64,000 bases of DNA from Holophagaceae bacterium (GTDB taxonomy: Bacteria; Acidobacteriota; Holophagae; Holophagales; Holophagaceae). Shown in pieces: positions 54,593-63,945 of the stretch. Location: contig JAJTBS010000006.1 of assembly GCA_021286765.1 (NCBI GenBank), positions 106,846 to 170,845 of the forward strand, written 5' to 3'. The stretch's first letter is position 1. Each line of letters opens with the position of its first letter. Under the pieces are notes generated by a model, which did not search any database, had not been told where the DNA came from, and saw only the letters and a program-made list of their open reading frames with translations. Position numbers and translations under genes: made by a program.

Positions 54593-55177
54593 TCAGGCCT
54601 CCCAGGGTGCCAGGTCCCGCTTCTTCAGGACGGCCGAACTGCCGCCATCGGCGAAGCGCCAGGGGCGGGCCTGGTCTTCCTGGGTGGCGAAGCCGATGCC
54701 CAGGCGCGGACCTGCGAGGATCAAACCCGGGGCCTGCCCCGGGCGCAGCTCCAGGCCCCCTGGGCTCAGAAGGTCATGGCCGTCGAAGGACTTGTCGAGG
54801 CCCAGGGCCTGGGCCACCTTGCCCGGACCTGCGCAGAGCAGGGGCGTGGCCTTGGCGGTGTTCCGGCGGATCAGAACCTTGTCCATGCCTGCGACCACTT
54901 CGGCGCCGCGGATGAGCACGGCGGAGGCATCCCCCTCGGGTCCCGTCACCACATTCAGCATCCAGTGCATGCCATAGCAGAAGTAGAGGTAGGCGCGCCC
55001 CCCGGGACCCCACATGGGGGCATTGCGGGCCGTGCGGCCGTGGCGGGCGTGGCTGGCGCTGTCCCCGGATCCGCCATAGGCCTCCACTTCCGTGATGCGC
55101 AGGGTGACCTCCTCCCGCACCAGCAGCTGGCCCAGGAGGGCGCGGGCCACGGATGGAACGGGCTCCTGGAGCTTCAT
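54593..55177 (-). CDS. 3-methyladenine DNA glycosylase (MPG/AAG family)
   Basis: A 194-residue glycosylase that excises alkylated purines. Typical motifs are ITEVEAYGGSGDSASHA (catalytic Glu), NAPMWGPGGRAYLYFCYGMH and ASAVLIRGAEV. Length is normal. It shares ATGA with the upstream YcxB-like gene and is followed by the tautomerase gene. Confidence 0.95.
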   Translation of the reverse strand: MKLQEPVPSVARALLGQLLVREEVTLRITEVEAYGGSGDSASHARHGRTARNAPMWGPGGRAYLYFCYGMHWMLNVVTGPEGDASAVLIRGAEVVAGMDKVLIRRNTAKATPLLCAGPGKVAQALGLDKSFDGHDLLSPGGLELRPGQAPGLILAGPRLGIGFATQEDQARPWRFADGGSSAVLKKRDLAPWEA

Positions 55178-55653
55178 CCCCGGAACAGCTTCCGCTCCCG
55201 GAGGAAGGCCGCCAGCTCCGAGGCGGCCGTTCCCTCGAAAGCCCGCTCGGGCACCAGCACGGCCTGGGAGCGGCTGATGCGGAAGATCCAGAAGCCGCTG
55301 TGGCGCTGGATTTCCGCGAAGGCCGTCCAGGGCAGCCCGCCCTCGCTGCTCTCGGTGCGCAGGGTCAGGCCCTCGTCGTCCAGGGTCACCGCCATGGGCG
55401 GGTAGGCCTGGGCGCCCCGGCGCAGGCGGGCCCAGCGCAGGACCGCCTCGGGCAGCACGAGGAAGAGCAGGCCATTGATGAGCATGACCAGGGGCAGGCC
55501 GCGTCCGTCCGGCGAAGCCTGGAGGGTGGTGTAGCCCATGAGCACCATGAGGGCGCCCGAGCCCACGGAGAGGCCGTACCAGAGGCGCTTGAAGGCGCGG
55601 GTGCCCCGCAGGGCCTCATCGGGGGTCAGGGAATACTGGACGGTGATGTGCAT
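55174..55653 (-). CDS. YcxB-like membrane protein
   Basis: A 159-residue protein with two central hydrophobic segments (about 30-48 and 53-70) and a C-terminal soluble domain (LTLRTESSEGGLPWTAFAEI then FWIFRISRSQAVLVPERAF), the pattern of YcxB-like proteins. The function of the family is unknown. First gene of a three-gene operon, separated from the upstream lipoprotein gene by a strong terminator. Confidence 0.8.
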   Translation of the reverse strand: MHITVQYSLTPDEALRGTRAFKRLWYGLSVGSGALMVLMGYTTLQASPDGRGLPLVMLINGLLFLVLPEAVLRWARLRRGAQAYPPMAVTLDDEGLTLRTESSEGGLPWTAFAEIQRHSGFWIFRISRSQAVLVPERAFEGTAASELAAFLRERKLFRG

Positions 55654-55708
55654 GGGGCATCCGGCTGGGCGGGGGCCGCATTCGGCCGCGGGAGGGAAAG
55701 CATTTCAT

Positions 55709-55737
55709 GAAAAGGGCCCGCATCGCGGGCCCTTTTC
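55709..55737. terminator. Strong bidirectional terminator hairpin
   Basis: AAAAGGGCCCGC-ATC-GCGGGCCCTTTT forms a 12-bp stem with a 3-base loop and A/T tails on both sides. It ends the lipoprotein transcript. The GC core is the reverse complement of the hairpin at 59091. Confidence 0.92.
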
Positions 55738-55763
55738 CACGCGGAGCGCTGCGCTCCGTGGCG

Positions 55764-56375
55764 TCAGTCCTGCTTCAGGCCCTTGGGGTTGACCTCGTAG
55801 CGCATGAGGGTGACACCGAACGTGCCATCGGGCTTCTTGAGGCAGCTGACGGTCAGGATCTTCTTGCCGTCGAAGCCCAGCGCCATGTCCTTCACGACGG
55901 TCTGGGAGCCGAACTGGCGGGCGGCCGTGTTGTCGGTGATGCCCATGTGGCGCATCTTGCCCCAGGACTTGGCGGTGAGGCCCTTGGTGAGGCGGTAGAT
56001 GCCGGCGTTGAAGGCCAGGCGCGCATCCTTCACGGCGTAGTCGTCCACCTGGCTGCCCGGCAGGGCGTCGAGCTTGGCGGCGAGGTGCTCGATGCCGAGG
56101 CCCTTGAGCTCTTCGGGCGTCAGCGTGAGGCCCAGCGCCTTGGCGTCCACATGCAGCTGGCGGGCCGAGGGGAACACCACGTCGGGGGTGATGGGGGCGA
56201 TGAGGGCCACGTGCTTGTAGTCCTTGCGCACGGCCACGTACTGCAGGTGGTAGAGGATGTCCGCGGGTTCCTTGGCGGCCTCGGGCGCCGTGGTGGGGAT
56301 CTCGTCGCCGCCGCAGCTGATGAAGGCGGGCACGAGGAGCAGGCTGGCGAGGGAGAGCATCAGGGATCGGCGCAT
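55764..56375 (-). CDS. Lipoprotein of unknown function
   Basis: A 203-residue protein with a signal peptide and lipobox (LLVPAFISC, Cys about 21), started at ATG 56375 behind GGAGGTTTCCCC. The mature part starts with a short linker and then a mainly alpha/beta domain (LYHLQYVAVRKDYKHVALIA ... LTPEELKGLGIEHLAAKL). No family is recognised. A longer frame upstream has no support. It faces away from rlmH. Confidence 0.8.
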   Translation of the reverse strand: MRRSLMLSLASLLLVPAFISCGGDEIPTTAPEAAKEPADILYHLQYVAVRKDYKHVALIAPITPDVVFPSARQLHVDAKALGLTLTPEELKGLGIEHLAAKLDALPGSQVDDYAVKDARLAFNAGIYRLTKGLTAKSWGKMRHMGITDNTAARQFGSQTVVKDMALGFDGKKILTVSCLKKPDGTFGVTLMRYEVNPKGLKQD

Positions 56376-56459
56376 GGGGAAACCTCCGGAAGGGTCTGGA
56401 TGTAAGGATGTTGGAGCCTTCCCGCTGCGCTGCCAAGGGAAATTCATCACAATAGGATC

Positions 56460-56918
56460 ATGTATCCCATATCCGTCATCGCCTTCGGCCGCCTCCGCCT
56501 CGAACCCTGCCAGAAGCTCCAGGAGCATTACCTGGGCATGCTCAGGACCTATGCCCGGATGGAGGTGGTGGAGCTGGCCGAGGGCAAGGGGGATCCGGCC
56601 CGGCAGCTCAAGGAGGAGGCCGAGCGCCTGCGGCCCAGGCTGGCGGCCGTGAGGTGCCCGGTCCTGCTGACGCCGGAGGGAGCCTCGCGCAGCAGCGAGA
56701 GCCTGGCGAGGTGGCTGGTGGAGCGCATGAACCGCGGTGAGAGCCTGGCCTTCGTCCTGGGGAGCAGCCACGGCTTTGATCCGGCCCTGAAAAAGGAGGT
56801 TCCGGAGCAGCTGAGCCTGTCGCCCATGACCTTCCCCCACGAGCTGAGCCGGGTGATGTTCCTGGAGCAGCTGTACCGGGCCTTCACCATCTTCCGGGGC
56901 AAGGAGTACCACAAATAA
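56460..56918 (+). CDS. rlmH: 23S rRNA pseudouridine-1915 N3-methyltransferase RlmH
   Basis: A 152-residue SPOUT-class methyltransferase acting on m3-pseudouridine 1915 of 23S rRNA. It has the family's C-terminal knot region FVLGSSHGFDPAL, LSLSPMTFPHELSRVMFLEQ and the ending YHK. Length is normal (about 155). A core gene that anchors this part of the window as chromosomal backbone. Confidence 0.97.
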   Translation: MYPISVIAFGRLRLEPCQKLQEHYLGMLRTYARMEVVELAEGKGDPARQLKEEAERLRPRLAAVRCPVLLTPEGASRSSESLARWLVERMNRGESLAFVLGSSHGFDPALKKEVPEQLSLSPMTFPHELSRVMFLEQLYRAFTIFRGKEYHK

Positions 56919-57032
56919 TCAAGGGGGACCGCCCGGCGGCGGCGCCGCCTCTGCGTCCCCCTTGGACCCCGCGCCCGATCCAGACCGGACAGGCTGTTCG
57001 CCCTTTTTCCGCCTTTGCTCCACACTGGTCGG

Positions 57033-59084
57033 ATGGCGCACCCCATGGACCGCTACTTCGCCCCGGAGGGGGGACGGATCTTCGCCTGTTTCCCGGGGGC
57101 GGAGGACCGGCCCGGGCAGCGGCGCATGGCGGAGCTGGTGCACAACACGGTGGTGGAGGGCGGGGCCCGCTTCGATCAGTGGCGCCAGCGGGGTGCAGAA
57201 CCCGAATCCAAGCCCGAGGCCGTGATCCAGGCCGTGGAGGCCGGCACGGGCACGGGCAAGAGCCTGGGCTACCTGGTGCCGGCCTTGGCCGCGGGTCGCC
57301 ACCCCATCCTGGTGGCCACGCGCACCAAGCAGCTGCAGCGCCAGCTGCTGGAGGAGGACGTGCCCAGGGCCGCGGGCATCCTGGGCCAGCCCATCAAGGC
57401 CGTCCTGGCCAAAGGCCGCGCCAACTACCTCTGCCGCACCGCCTGGGAGGCGGTGAGCCACGATCCCCACCTGGAGTTCACCCGGGCCGACCAGCAGCTC
57501 TGGCTGGCGCTGCAGCGCTGGACCCTGGAGACACAGGACGGGGACCGCGAGGGCCTGGGCCGCTTCGGCGAAGGCGAGTCGCCGCTGTGGGACAAGGTCA
57601 ACGCCCGGGCGGAGCGCTGCACGGGCCGCCAGTGCCCGCGCTACGAGGACTGCTACCTCACGAAGCTGCGCGCGGAAGTGGCCGAGGCCGACCTCATCAT
57701 CGTGAACCACGCCCTCCTGCTGGCGGACCGCGTGCTGCGGGAATCCGCCTTCGGCCAGGTGCTGCCGGACGCTCCGGTGCTGATCCTGGACGAGGCCCAC
57801 GACCTGGAGGAGCAGCTCACGGAGAGCTGCGCCGAGGCCTGGTCCTCCCGGGCCATGAACCTGCTGTTCACCGACCTGCGGGACGCCAGCAGGGATCAGG
57901 GGGCGGCGCTGCTGGGGCTGCTGGAGCCCTGGGAGCGGGCCTGGACGGACCTCCTCTCCTGGGTGCCTCTCGAAGGCGGGGTGCTGCCGCTGCTGTCACC
58001 CGGCCCGGAGATGCGGGCCTTGGCCGATGCCGTGGGCGCCTGGGTGGAGGCGGGCCATCCCCTGTGGGTGGAGTCGCGCCGCCTGGCTGCGGCCGATCCT
58101 GAGAACCCCCTGTGGATGCGGCTGGCCGAGCGGGTGGGTACGGCCTTCTCCCGCATGGAGCAGATCTTCGCCCAGCCCGAGGGCTGGGTGTCCACGGTGA
58201 GCCGCGAGGGCGCGCACCTCGTCCACTTCAAGTCCAACCCCGTGGACGTTCGGCCCTTCTTCCACCAGCACGTGCGGCGCGGGTTCGAGAGCGTCATCCT
58301 CACCAGCGCCACCCTGCGGGACGGTCGCGGCTTCAATGGCCTGGGCCTGCGCCTGGGGCTCACGAAGCCCGAAGTGGAGGTGGCCGAGAACGTGGAGAGC
58401 CCCTTCGATTTCGAGGCCCAGGGCCTGCTCTTCGTGCCACCGGACCTGCCGGAGCGTCGACCCGGCGCGGGTGGTGGCGTGGGCGACCCCGCCTGGGTGG
58501 AAGCCTCGCTGGAGGCCATGGAGCGCATGCTGCGGGCCAGCCGCGGCCGGGCCCTGGTGCTCTTCACCAGCCGCAAGATGCTCGCGGCCTTCCGTCCCCG
58601 TCTGGAATCCGCGCTACCGGAGCTCACCTTCTTCGTGCAGGGCGATGGCCTCTCGCGCACCCAGCTGCTGGATCGCTTCCGGGCCACCCCCTCGGCGGCC
58701 CTCCTGGGCCTGGCCAGCTTCTGGCAGGGCGTGGACCTGCCGGGTGATGCGCTCAGCCTCGTCATCGTCTCGGCCCTCCCCTTCGCGCCGCCAGACGATC
58801 CGGTGCTGCAGGCCCGCATCCGCGAGGCGGACGCCCAGCGCGAGGGCCTGGGCTTCATCGGCATCCAGGTGCCGCAGATGACGCTGAAGCTCAAGCAGGG
58901 CATCGGCCGCCTCATCCGCACCCGCGGCGACCGTGGCGTGGTGGCGGTGCTGGATCCGCGCCTCATGCTGCCCAGCGAGGACCGCCTGGGAAAGCGCTAC
59001 GCCGCCCAGGTGCGCGCCGCCCTGCCGCCCTTTCCCGTGACGCGGGACTGGGAGCGGGTGGAGGCTTTCCTGCGGGCGCTCTGA
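57033..59084 (+). CDS. dinG: DinG-family ATP-dependent DNA helicase
   Basis: A 683-residue XPD-like SF2 helicase. Walker A AGTGTGKSLGYL near residue 70; four cysteines (CRTAWEAV ... CTGRQCPRYEDC) in the position of the [4Fe-4S] cluster of XPD/DinG; DEAH motif LILDEAHDLEE; late motifs including GIGRLIRTRGDRG. ATG 57033 (MAHPMDRYF) is chosen; a TTG six codons earlier is less likely. It probably unwinds 5'-3' at DNA damage or R-loops. It is convergent to the M56 gene. Confidence 0.94.
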   Translation: MAHPMDRYFAPEGGRIFACFPGAEDRPGQRRMAELVHNTVVEGGARFDQWRQRGAEPESKPEAVIQAVEAGTGTGKSLGYLVPALAAGRHPILVATRTKQLQRQLLEEDVPRAAGILGQPIKAVLAKGRANYLCRTAWEAVSHDPHLEFTRADQQLWLALQRWTLETQDGDREGLGRFGEGESPLWDKVNARAERCTGRQCPRYEDCYLTKLRAEVAEADLIIVNHALLLADRVLRESAFGQVLPDAPVLILDEAHDLEEQLTESCAEAWSSRAMNLLFTDLRDASRDQGAALLGLLEPWERAWTDLLSWVPLEGGVLPLLSPGPEMRALADAVGAWVEAGHPLWVESRRLAAADPENPLWMRLAERVGTAFSRMEQIFAQPEGWVSTVSREGAHLVHFKSNPVDVRPFFHQHVRRGFESVILTSATLRDGRGFNGLGLRLGLTKPEVEVAENVESPFDFEAQGLLFVPPDLPERRPGAGGGVGDPAWVEASLEAMERMLRASRGRALVLFTSRKMLAAFRPRLESALPELTFFVQGDGLSRTQLLDRFRATPSAALLGLASFWQGVDLPGDALSLVIVSALPFAPPDDPVLQARIREADAQREGLGFIGIQVPQMTLKLKQGIGRLIRTRGDRGVVAVLDPRLMLPSEDRLGKRYAAQVRAALPPFPVTRDWERVEAFLRAL

Positions 59085-59090
59085 CAGGTG

Positions 59091-59113
59091 TAGGGCCCGC
59101 GATGCGGGCCCTA
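59091..59113. terminator. Hairpin between convergent dinG and M56 genes
   Basis: TAGGGCCCGC-GAT-GCGGGCCCTA, a perfect 10-bp stem. It lies seven bases after dinG and 14 bases from the M56 gene end, so it can serve both. No T tract. The core GGGCCCGC is the same as in the 55709 terminator. Confidence 0.75.
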
Positions 59114-59126
59114 CGGTGAACCGGGA

Positions 59127-61400
59127 TCAGTGGCTGGGCGGTGCGGGGGGCGTCGGAGGCGCCGGTGGCGGCTCGGGAGCCGGAGGTGGGGGCGGCGGAG
59201 GCGGCGGGGGAGGAGCCGGAAGCACGTGGCTGCTGGACCGCGGCGTGGCGATGGCCCCCGGGGCCTTGGGCGCCGGGGTGGCCCCCGGAGCGGCCTTCGG
59301 GGTGCCGCCCGGTTCTTTCTGCAACGCGTCGAGGCGGCGCTGCATCTGTTTCATGGCCTGCTGCAGGGCCTTGATCTCGGCCTCGCGGCCCTGGGCCCGG
59401 CCTTCCCCCTCGCCCGTGAAGTTCCAGGTGAAGCCGTGGTCGCCTTCGCCCCCCTGGCGCTTGAAGACCTTCACCCGCTTCTCGACCTTGGTGCCGTCCT
59501 GCTCGGGTGTCACGATGACGATCTCATCGCCATCCTGCTCGACCTTGGGGATCCGGTGCTTCTCCACCGTCTCCTGGCCGTTGACCTTTTTGCGGATGGT
59601 GATCATGCCGGGCTCGGTTTCCTCGGTGGTGACCTCCACGTTCACGCCCTCGCCGGCCTTGGCCTCCTTCAGGCGCTTCTCGATGTGAATCTGCCGCCGG
59701 CCCTGGGCCTCGCCTTGTTCCTTCTTCAGGATGACCATCTTGGCGCGGGCCTCGGACATGTCCTTGGAGGCCTGCTTCATGTCCTCGCGGGCGCGCTCCA
59801 GCTCGGCCTTCACGCGGGCCTGCTCCTCCTTGGGGAGGTCCTTGAGCTGGATGTCCAGGTCCTTGAGGTTCAGGTCGAGATCTTTCACCTGGATGTCCAT
59901 GTGCTTGAGGTGGCCGTCCAGGCCCTTCAAGTGGCCATCCAGCTCCGCGAGATGGGTTTCCAGGTCACCGCCGTGGGCGCCACGCAGCGCCACGATTTTG
60001 GACTCTTCCGTGTGCTCGCCATCCTTGGAGCGCACGGTCACCACGCGCACCTTCTGGTGCTTCCGGCCCTTCTCCACCGACTTGGCCACCTCCTGCAGCC
60101 AGGCTTCGCCCTCGGCATCCAGGGGCTTCACCTGGCCATCCACGCTGTAGGCGCGGCTGGTGGTGTCCTGGCGGTAGCTCCGGGTCCTCCCGGCCTTTTT
60201 CTCCTCGACGCTGAGGCTGCCGCCCGCGCCCACGGCGAAGGGCTCCTTCGCGCCGGGCGTGGCCTTCACCTCGCCCTGGAGGCTGATGGACACCTGGCGA
60301 TCGTCCTCCACGGTCTTGAAGCGCAGGGTCTTCGATTCGGCGCGGGGGGGCTTGGGTGCGGCCGGGGGCATGGGGGCCTTGTCCTGGAGGGCGACGCCGG
60401 CCGCTCCCAGCAGGGAGGCGGCGAGGACGGCCAGCGCCGTGGCGCGGGCGCCCGTGGTGACCGGCAGGGCGGGGTAGAGCAGGTGGCGGATGCGGTGCAT
60501 GAGGGAACCTCCGGTGGCCGCGAGGGCCAGCTTGGGTGTCGGGGCGGGCTCCACGGCGCGCAGGGCCTCCAGATCGGTGAGGGCGCGGGCCAGGAGCAGG
60601 GGATCGCCGACCAGGTCGGCAGCCACGTCGTCACAGCAGTGCTCGCGCTCGGTCCGGATCCGGGCAGAGAGCCACCAGACGGCGGGATGGTAGAAGAGCA
60701 GCACTTCCACGAGGGACTGGAGCAGGTTCACCAGGAAGTCCCCGCGGCGGATGTGGGCCAGTTCGTGGGCCAGGATGGCCTCGAGCTGCAGGGGCGACAG
60801 GCCCGCGAGGGCGCAGGCGGGCAGCAGGATCACGGGGCGCAGCCAGCCCAGGGCCGTGGGCACCTCCACCGCCGCGGACTGCAGCAGGCGCACGGTGCGG
60901 GAGAGCTTCAGCTCCCGGCAGAGCCTGGAGAGCACCAGGTGCCACTCAGAGGGCACCGGGCTCGCGCTGCGGCGGCGCAGGCGCTGCACGCGGATCCAGC
61001 TACCCAGGAAGCGGGTGGACAGCAGGAGCACGCCCATGGCCCAGCCCGCGAGCAGCCACGGAAGGGCGGGATCCAGCGCGGCCTTCACCCGCTGGGTGAG
61101 GGGGGCCATCGCCGCGGCGTTGGCTGGCGCGGCGGCTTCCACCGCCACGCTCAGCGGGGCGAGGGGCGCGGATGATGCCTGATGCTGGAGCAGGAAGGCG
61201 GTGGCCGCAGGGGCGGCCACCATGAGCAGCAGGCAGGCGCAGGCCAGGCCGTAGCGGGCCCGGGCGCTGGCACCGCGCAGCAGCACGAGGCCCAGCCAGG
61301 CCGCGAGGCCCAGGGCCAGGCCCTGCCAGAGGAAGTGGATCAGGGTCCAACCCAGAATCTGGGCCCAGGGCTGGCCCACGAGCGACAGGAGCGTGGTCAT
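59127..61400 (-). CDS. BlaR1/MecR1-type M56 metallopeptidase with coiled-coil output and proline-rich tail
   Basis: A 757-residue membrane sensor-protease. ATG 61400 overlaps the regulator stop. Residues 10-110 and 295-315 hold membrane helices; the M56 site AHELAHIRRGD (HExxH) is about residue 195. In place of a penicillin-binding sensor the C-terminal half is a charged coiled coil with a near-repeated LDGHLKGLDGHLKHMDIQ / DLDLNLKDLDIQLKDL pattern, then helices and a tail of about 11 Pro followed by AP repeats. It likely cleaves or displaces the paired BlaI-like repressor in response to an unknown envelope signal. Confidence 0.88.
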   Translation of the reverse strand: MTTLLSLVGQPWAQILGWTLIHFLWQGLALGLAAWLGLVLLRGASARARYGLACACLLLMVAAPAATAFLLQHQASSAPLAPLSVAVEAAAPANAAAMAPLTQRVKAALDPALPWLLAGWAMGVLLLSTRFLGSWIRVQRLRRRSASPVPSEWHLVLSRLCRELKLSRTVRLLQSAAVEVPTALGWLRPVILLPACALAGLSPLQLEAILAHELAHIRRGDFLVNLLQSLVEVLLFYHPAVWWLSARIRTEREHCCDDVAADLVGDPLLLARALTDLEALRAVEPAPTPKLALAATGGSLMHRIRHLLYPALPVTTGARATALAVLAASLLGAAGVALQDKAPMPPAAPKPPRAESKTLRFKTVEDDRQVSISLQGEVKATPGAKEPFAVGAGGSLSVEEKKAGRTRSYRQDTTSRAYSVDGQVKPLDAEGEAWLQEVAKSVEKGRKHQKVRVVTVRSKDGEHTEESKIVALRGAHGGDLETHLAELDGHLKGLDGHLKHMDIQVKDLDLNLKDLDIQLKDLPKEEQARVKAELERAREDMKQASKDMSEARAKMVILKKEQGEAQGRRQIHIEKRLKEAKAGEGVNVEVTTEETEPGMITIRKKVNGQETVEKHRIPKVEQDGDEIVIVTPEQDGTKVEKRVKVFKRQGGEGDHGFTWNFTGEGEGRAQGREAEIKALQQAMKQMQRRLDALQKEPGGTPKAAPGATPAPKAPGAIATPRSSSHVLPAPPPPPPPPPPPAPEPPPAPPTPPAPPSH

Positions 61401-61780
61401 CGCTTTCCTCCTTCCGCCAGGTCGAGCATCTTCCGGATTTCGGCGAGTTCCTCCTGGCTGGCCTTGCGGGTGGCCAGGGCCTGCATGACCAGGCTGGTGG
61501 AGGAGCCGCCGAAGGCCTTGTCCAGCAGGTCGTCCAGCAGGGTCTGCTGGGTCTGCGTCTGGGTCTGGGTGGTGGAGAAGGTGTGCACGCGGTCGGTGAT
61601 GTCCCGCTGCACCAGGCCCTTCTCGTTCATGATCTGGAGCATCTTCAGGACGGTGGTGTAGCCCAGGTCCCGCTCCGCCGCGAGCACCTCGAAGACCTGC
61701 CGCACCGTGCTGGGGCCCCGCTCCCAGAGCACCCGCAGGATGGCGAGCTCGGCGTCGGTGGGACGGGTGGCAGGCTGCAT
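61397..61780 (-). CDS. BlaI/MecI-family transcriptional repressor
   Basis: A 127-residue winged-helix repressor. ATG 61780 (GGAG ten bases upstream) begins MQPATRPTDAELAILRVLWE, the standard BlaI start; GYTTVLKMLQIMNEKGLVQR is the recognition region. The C-terminal dimerisation part is normal. It overlaps the M56 gene by ATGA and forms the usual repressor/sensor pair. Two inverted repeats just upstream are operator candidates. Confidence 0.94.
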   Translation of the reverse strand: MQPATRPTDAELAILRVLWERGPSTVRQVFEVLAAERDLGYTTVLKMLQIMNEKGLVQRDITDRVHTFSTTQTQTQTQQTLLDDLLDKAFGGSSTSLVMQALATRKASQEELAEIRKMLDLAEGGKR

Positions 61781-61814
61781 GGGGGGACGCTCCAACAGGG
61801 GAATGCCGAAAAGA

Positions 61815-61851
61815 TACGACAAGTTTCGTAGTCGTCAACGAAATTCTTCGT
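61815..61851. promoter_or_regulatory. Two inverted-repeat operator candidates for the BlaI-like repressor
   Basis: TACGA-CAAGTT-TCGTA (61815-61830) and ACGAA-ATTC-TTCGT (61838-61851) lie 35-71 bases upstream of the repressor start. The half sites share CGA/TCG and resemble the dyads bound by BlaI/MecI proteins. Confidence 0.55.
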
Positions 61852-62560
61852 AAACGGTTTAGCTGTCTAGATCAGTTTTAATGGGCGACCAAATCATTTT
61901 TATTTGTTTAATCAAATTATTATTTATTTTAGACATAATCATGAAATGTCTTAATGGCAATTTTTGCACTATAACTGTTCTAAGATTTGATCAATTCTGC
62001 GCGGCCGAACAAAGCCCACGCCGCTCGTGATTGCGACGGGGCTATGGCGATGACCTTCGCTTACCGACCCGATACATGCTGAGCCGGATACCAGCCCGAC
62101 GCAGTGGAGGTCATTCTCCCCGGAACGGAACCCACCGGATGAGCGCCACCGGTTGAATCTCAAGGTGAATGCCGAGCCGTGGAGGGAGCCAACTATCCAC
62201 GGATGGCCAGGGGGAGAGGAAGGGAAGGCTTCCACCTCCTCGGGCCCCAGGTCGCGAAAGTGCCTCTTGGCGTGGTGTGCCGTGAACGAAAAGATGTCCT
62301 GTTCGGGAAGCAAAATCTGTCCGCATTGACCCGATTTCACCCGCTTTCGAGAATCAAAATCGACCAAACAGACCCGGTGCTGGAACGATATTTTGTGCGA
62401 TCGTGCAAAGCTGGAAGCATAAGCTGTCCGGTCGTGCATGGTTGTCATAAGGCTTTTATAAACTTCAAATGGGGCGCACTCCAACTTGTGGTTTTCGTCG
62501 AGGGGCCTGCCAGAGGCTTTTGTTGGCAATGAGACCTCTCCGGTGGTACCAAACGCAACG
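61852..62560. other. AT-rich to mixed spacer with a decayed integrase fragment
   Basis: About 700 bases without an intact gene. 61855-61980 is strongly AT-rich and probably holds the promoter of the repressor gene. 62000-62560 has open frames on the minus strand but they look degraded; one short part matches integron integrases (see next entry). Confidence 0.5.
62218..62310 (-). pseudogene. Fragment of an integron-type integrase gene
   Basis: The minus strand encodes HHAKRHFRDLGPEEVEAF, which aligns with [18 protein letters not shown] of the intact integrase 1 kb away, the N-terminal SAM-like part of IntI proteins. The surrounding frame does not continue the match, so this is a remnant of a second, older copy. 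Confidence 0.65.
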
Positions 62561-63559
62561 TCAGTTCCTGATGGGCCCGAACCCGATCCGGTCGAGCGGG
62601 CTAGCCACCCCATGGCCACCTCTGTTCAGAACGTGGGTATAGATCATCGTGGTCTCCACGTCCTTGTGGCCGAGTAACTCCTGAATGGTGCGGATGTCAT
62701 AGCCGCTGGCCAATAGGTGGGTGGCGAACGAGTGTCTGAGCACATGGGGCGAGACAGGCTTCGTGATGTCCGCCCTCATTGCGGCCTCTCGGATGGCCCG
62801 CTGGACACTCTCGGGGTAGATGAAGTGACGCCGAATAACCCCAGAATCCGGGTCGGTGGAGCGCAGACGGGAGGGAAAGACCCACTGCCAGTGCCACTTC
62901 TTGCCAAGTCCTTTGTATTTGGCGCCAAGGGCGTCGGGAAGCCAAACTTCCCCAAACCCCTCCTTCAGATCCTGATTGTGGAGGGCACGCACTTTCACCA
63001 GGTGGTCCTGAAGGGGACCAACCAGGGCCTCAGGAAGCATGGTTACCCGATCCTTGCCACCCTTGCCCTCCCGGACGATGACTTCGCGGCGCTCGAAATC
63101 AATGTCCTTCACACGGAGACGCAGCCCTTCCCGCAACCGCATACCCGTCCCGTAGAGCAGGCGAGCAAAGAGGCCCATCGTCCCGGCCAACTGGTCCAGG
63201 AGCCTGGCGACCTCGGTGTTGGAAAGTACGACGGGTAGGCGAGGTGTTGCCTTGGCCTGTACCACGTTGTTAAGCCAGGGGAGCTCCAGTTCCAGAACCA
63301 CCTTGTAGAGGAAAAGGAGGGCAGCCTTGGCTTGGTTCTGGGTGGAAGGCGCTACCTTCCCTCGGGTGGCCAGGTGAGATAGGAACGCTTCCACCTCTAG
63401 GACGCCCATATCCCGAGGGTGTCTCTTCCCATGAAAGAGAATGAAGCTGCGAATCCACTTGGTATAGATTGCATCGGTAGCCGGGCTTAGGTGGCGTACG
63501 CGAATGGCAGCATGAACTTGGTCGAGAAGCCGGGGTGTGGGGAGGGGACCTGAGTCCAT
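62561..63559 (-). CDS. intI: Integron integrase (IntI-type tyrosine recombinase)
   Basis: A 332-residue tyrosine recombinase started at ATG 63559 (GAGG six bases upstream). N-terminal core-binding domain ([36 protein letters not shown]), catalytic residues in [13 protein letters not shown] (Arg), [12 protein letters not shown] (His-x-x-Arg) and [14 protein letters not shown] (His, Tyr). The IntI-specific insertion is present ([14 protein letters not shown] ... [15 protein letters not shown]), separating it from XerC/D. In integrons the gene is transcribed away from attI, so attI and cassettes would be on the right, at 63.6 kb onwards. Confidence 0.94.
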   Translation of the reverse strand: MDSGPLPTPRLLDQVHAAIRVRHLSPATDAIYTKWIRSFILFHGKRHPRDMGVLEVEAFLSHLATRGKVAPSTQNQAKAALLFLYKVVLELELPWLNNVVQAKATPRLPVVLSNTEVARLLDQLAGTMGLFARLLYGTGMRLREGLRLRVKDIDFERREVIVREGKGGKDRVTMLPEALVGPLQDHLVKVRALHNQDLKEGFGEVWLPDALGAKYKGLGKKWHWQWVFPSRLRSTDPDSGVIRRHFIYPESVQRAIREAAMRADITKPVSPHVLRHSFATHLLASGYDIRTIQELLGHKDVETTMIYTHVLNRGGHGVASPLDRIGFGPIRN

Positions 63560-63832
63560 GACATGCCTCAATCTTGGGAATGCTTCTCCGGGGGTTCAGT
63601 AGGTCCAGGACCCCGGATACGCTGAGTTAGGGAGCCAAGGATGGTGAATATTTGGCGAATGTCAAGGGATGGGATCATCCGGTGACTTCGAACCGGGAAC
63701 ACGGCTAGTCATCGACTGCTGCGAAGGCTGTTCCTTGGTTGTGCTGATGGAGGCCGTAAAGTCATGAAAGAATTGGAGGCAAACCTAAGGGCGGTAAATT
63801 TCCGCTGAATGGCCTCGAAACCGACAACCATT

Positions 63833-63926
63833 ACGTTTGTGTAATTAGAATCCCGGGGAGGAAGAGCCCTAATGCCAATTGAAACGGTGTTTGTCTTCCG
63901 GCGTTATATGACAATTACACAAACGT
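63833..63926. repeat. 14-bp inverted repeat upstream of intI
   Basis: ACGTTTGTGTAATT (63833-63846) and AATTACACAAACGT (63913-63926) are perfect inverted copies 66 bases apart. No gene lies between. They could be ends of a short mobile element or the arms of a recombination site. Confidence 0.7.
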
Positions 63927-63945
63927 CCTTGTCGCAGAATCCCTA

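Noticed and set aside
59127..61838. The M56 gene read as a 903-residue protein starting at 61838
   Set aside because: The first 146 residues are Gly/Ala/Arg-rich and are the other-frame reading of the BlaI-like gene; ATG 61400 with ATGA coupling is the credible start.
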